Below are positions 19,581-19,944 of a DNA stretch of 19,944 bases, in pieces. A program made the translations under genes and the position numbers. Source of the DNA: JAHEDH01 sp965364515 (lineage in GTDB: Bacteria > Actinomycetota > Acidimicrobiia > Spongiisociales > ZC4RG35); NCBI GenBank assembly GCA_965364515.1, contig CBDTXZ010000042.1, forward strand, positions 1 to 19,944, given 5' to 3'. A model generated the notes under the pieces. The model was not told where the DNA came from, ran no database searches, and saw only the letters and a list, made by a program, of their open reading frames with translations. How positions within the stretch are numbered: position 1 is the first letter of the stretch; each line of letters opens with the position of its first letter.

Positions 19581-19944
19581 GAGTCGCCATCGTCGGCGCT
19601 GGGATGTCCGGCCTGGTTGCGGCCAACGATCTGATCGCTGCAGGCCACCAGGTCGTCGTGGTGGACAAGGGCAGGGCGGTCGGGGGGCGTATGGCAAGCA
19701 AGCGCTTCGATGGCGCCCGATTCGACCACGGTGCCCAGCACTTCAGCGTGCGCAGCCAGGCGTTCGCCGACGCCATCCAGGCGTGGAGCTTCGCCGGCGT
19801 GGTGGGGGTCTGGTACGAAGGTACGAGCCTGACCACCGACAGGGGTGTCGAGCCCCGGCATCGGGGTGTTCCTGCCATGCGCTCCATCTGCGAGCACCTG
19901 GCGGACGGCATCGATGTTCGTACGGCGACCAGAGTTGAACGGGT
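19577..19944 (+). CDS. FAD-dependent, renalase-like NAD(P)/FAD oxidoreductase (partial, runs off right edge)
   Basis: The first 122 codons are visible. Starting at GTG 19577, the protein opens with RVAIVGAGMSGLVAANDLIA, the Rossmann dinucleotide motif G7-A-G9-M-S-G12. A conserved acidic end of strand 2 (VVVVDKGRAVGGRMASKR) contains the GGRM element, and FDHGAQHFSVRS follows. This sequence order is characteristic of renalase-like FAD amine-oxidase relatives. The substrate cannot be predicted, and the C-terminal part is outside the window. Translation is probably coupled to the 28-codon ORF that overlaps its start by 4 nt. Confidence 0.85.
   Translation, partial: MRVAIVGAGMSGLVAANDLIAAGHQVVVVDKGRAVGGRMASKRFDGARFDHGAQHFSVRSQAFADAIQAWSFAGVVGVWYEGTSLTTDRGVEPRHRGVPAMRSICEHLADGIDVRTATRVER

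Noticed and set aside
19262..19897. Minus-strand frame of 211 codons
   Set aside because: Antisense to the FAD oxidoreductase, which has a clear Rossmann motif. No family features in the minus frame.
1..19944. CRISPR arrays, tRNA or rRNA genes, insertion sequences, prophage or conjugation genes
   Set aside because: No repeat-spacer pattern, cloverleaf, transposase or terminal inverted repeats were seen on either strand.

Overview
The window looks like chromosomal DNA of a high-GC actinobacterium. Three things point that way: the codon bias, promoter boxes of the SigF/SigB type (GTTT-N15/16-GGGTA), and several genes whose start codon lies only 6-7 nt after a TAnnnT box, as in leaderless transcripts. 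The gene content would fit a lineage such as Acidimicrobiia, but that placement is inference. I see no tRNA, rRNA, CRISPR, insertion sequence or phage gene.

Layout, left part (1-9.2 kb). A membrane-anchored protein runs off the left edge, followed by a small lipoprotein (both minus). A plus-strand pair encodes a membrane cytochrome b and a Tat-exported sulfite-oxidase-type molybdoenzyme, followed by an SRPBCC/AHSA1 protein. On the minus strand lies a decayed two-component module: a response regulator-HDOD gene with an in-frame TAG, a frameshift and a truncation, beside a histidine-kinase ATPase remnant. A long-chain acyl-CoA ligase plus hotdog thioesterase operon comes next, then a class II DNA photolyase overlapping an SDR/DUF2867 gene.

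Middle (9.2-13.5 kb) is the most interesting region: a partner-switching stress module. It holds an STAS anti-anti-sigma protein, two free-standing GHKL/RsbW-like proteins that lack the Mg-binding Asn, and a SigB/F/G-family sigma factor with a third such degenerate RsbW-like domain fused to its N terminus. Downstream are a small Cys/His protein plus a RibD-like reductase, a conventional RsbW-like ATPase gene and a Dps gene. Each of these three units has its own strong SigF-type promoter, and the photolyase operon has a weaker match. The module therefore appears to sit among its own target genes for DNA protection and repair, with a possible cis-acting anti-sigma domain in the sigma factor.

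Right part (13.5-19.9 kb). An enoyl-CoA hydratase family protein with the dienoyl-CoA isomerase acidic triad overlaps an alpha/beta hydrolase. A large secreted ExeM/NucH-type nuclease, an S51-family peptidase-like protein and an ASCH plus winged-helix protein follow. The start of a renalase-like FAD oxidoreductase, preceded by a 28-codon overlapping ORF, runs off the right edge.
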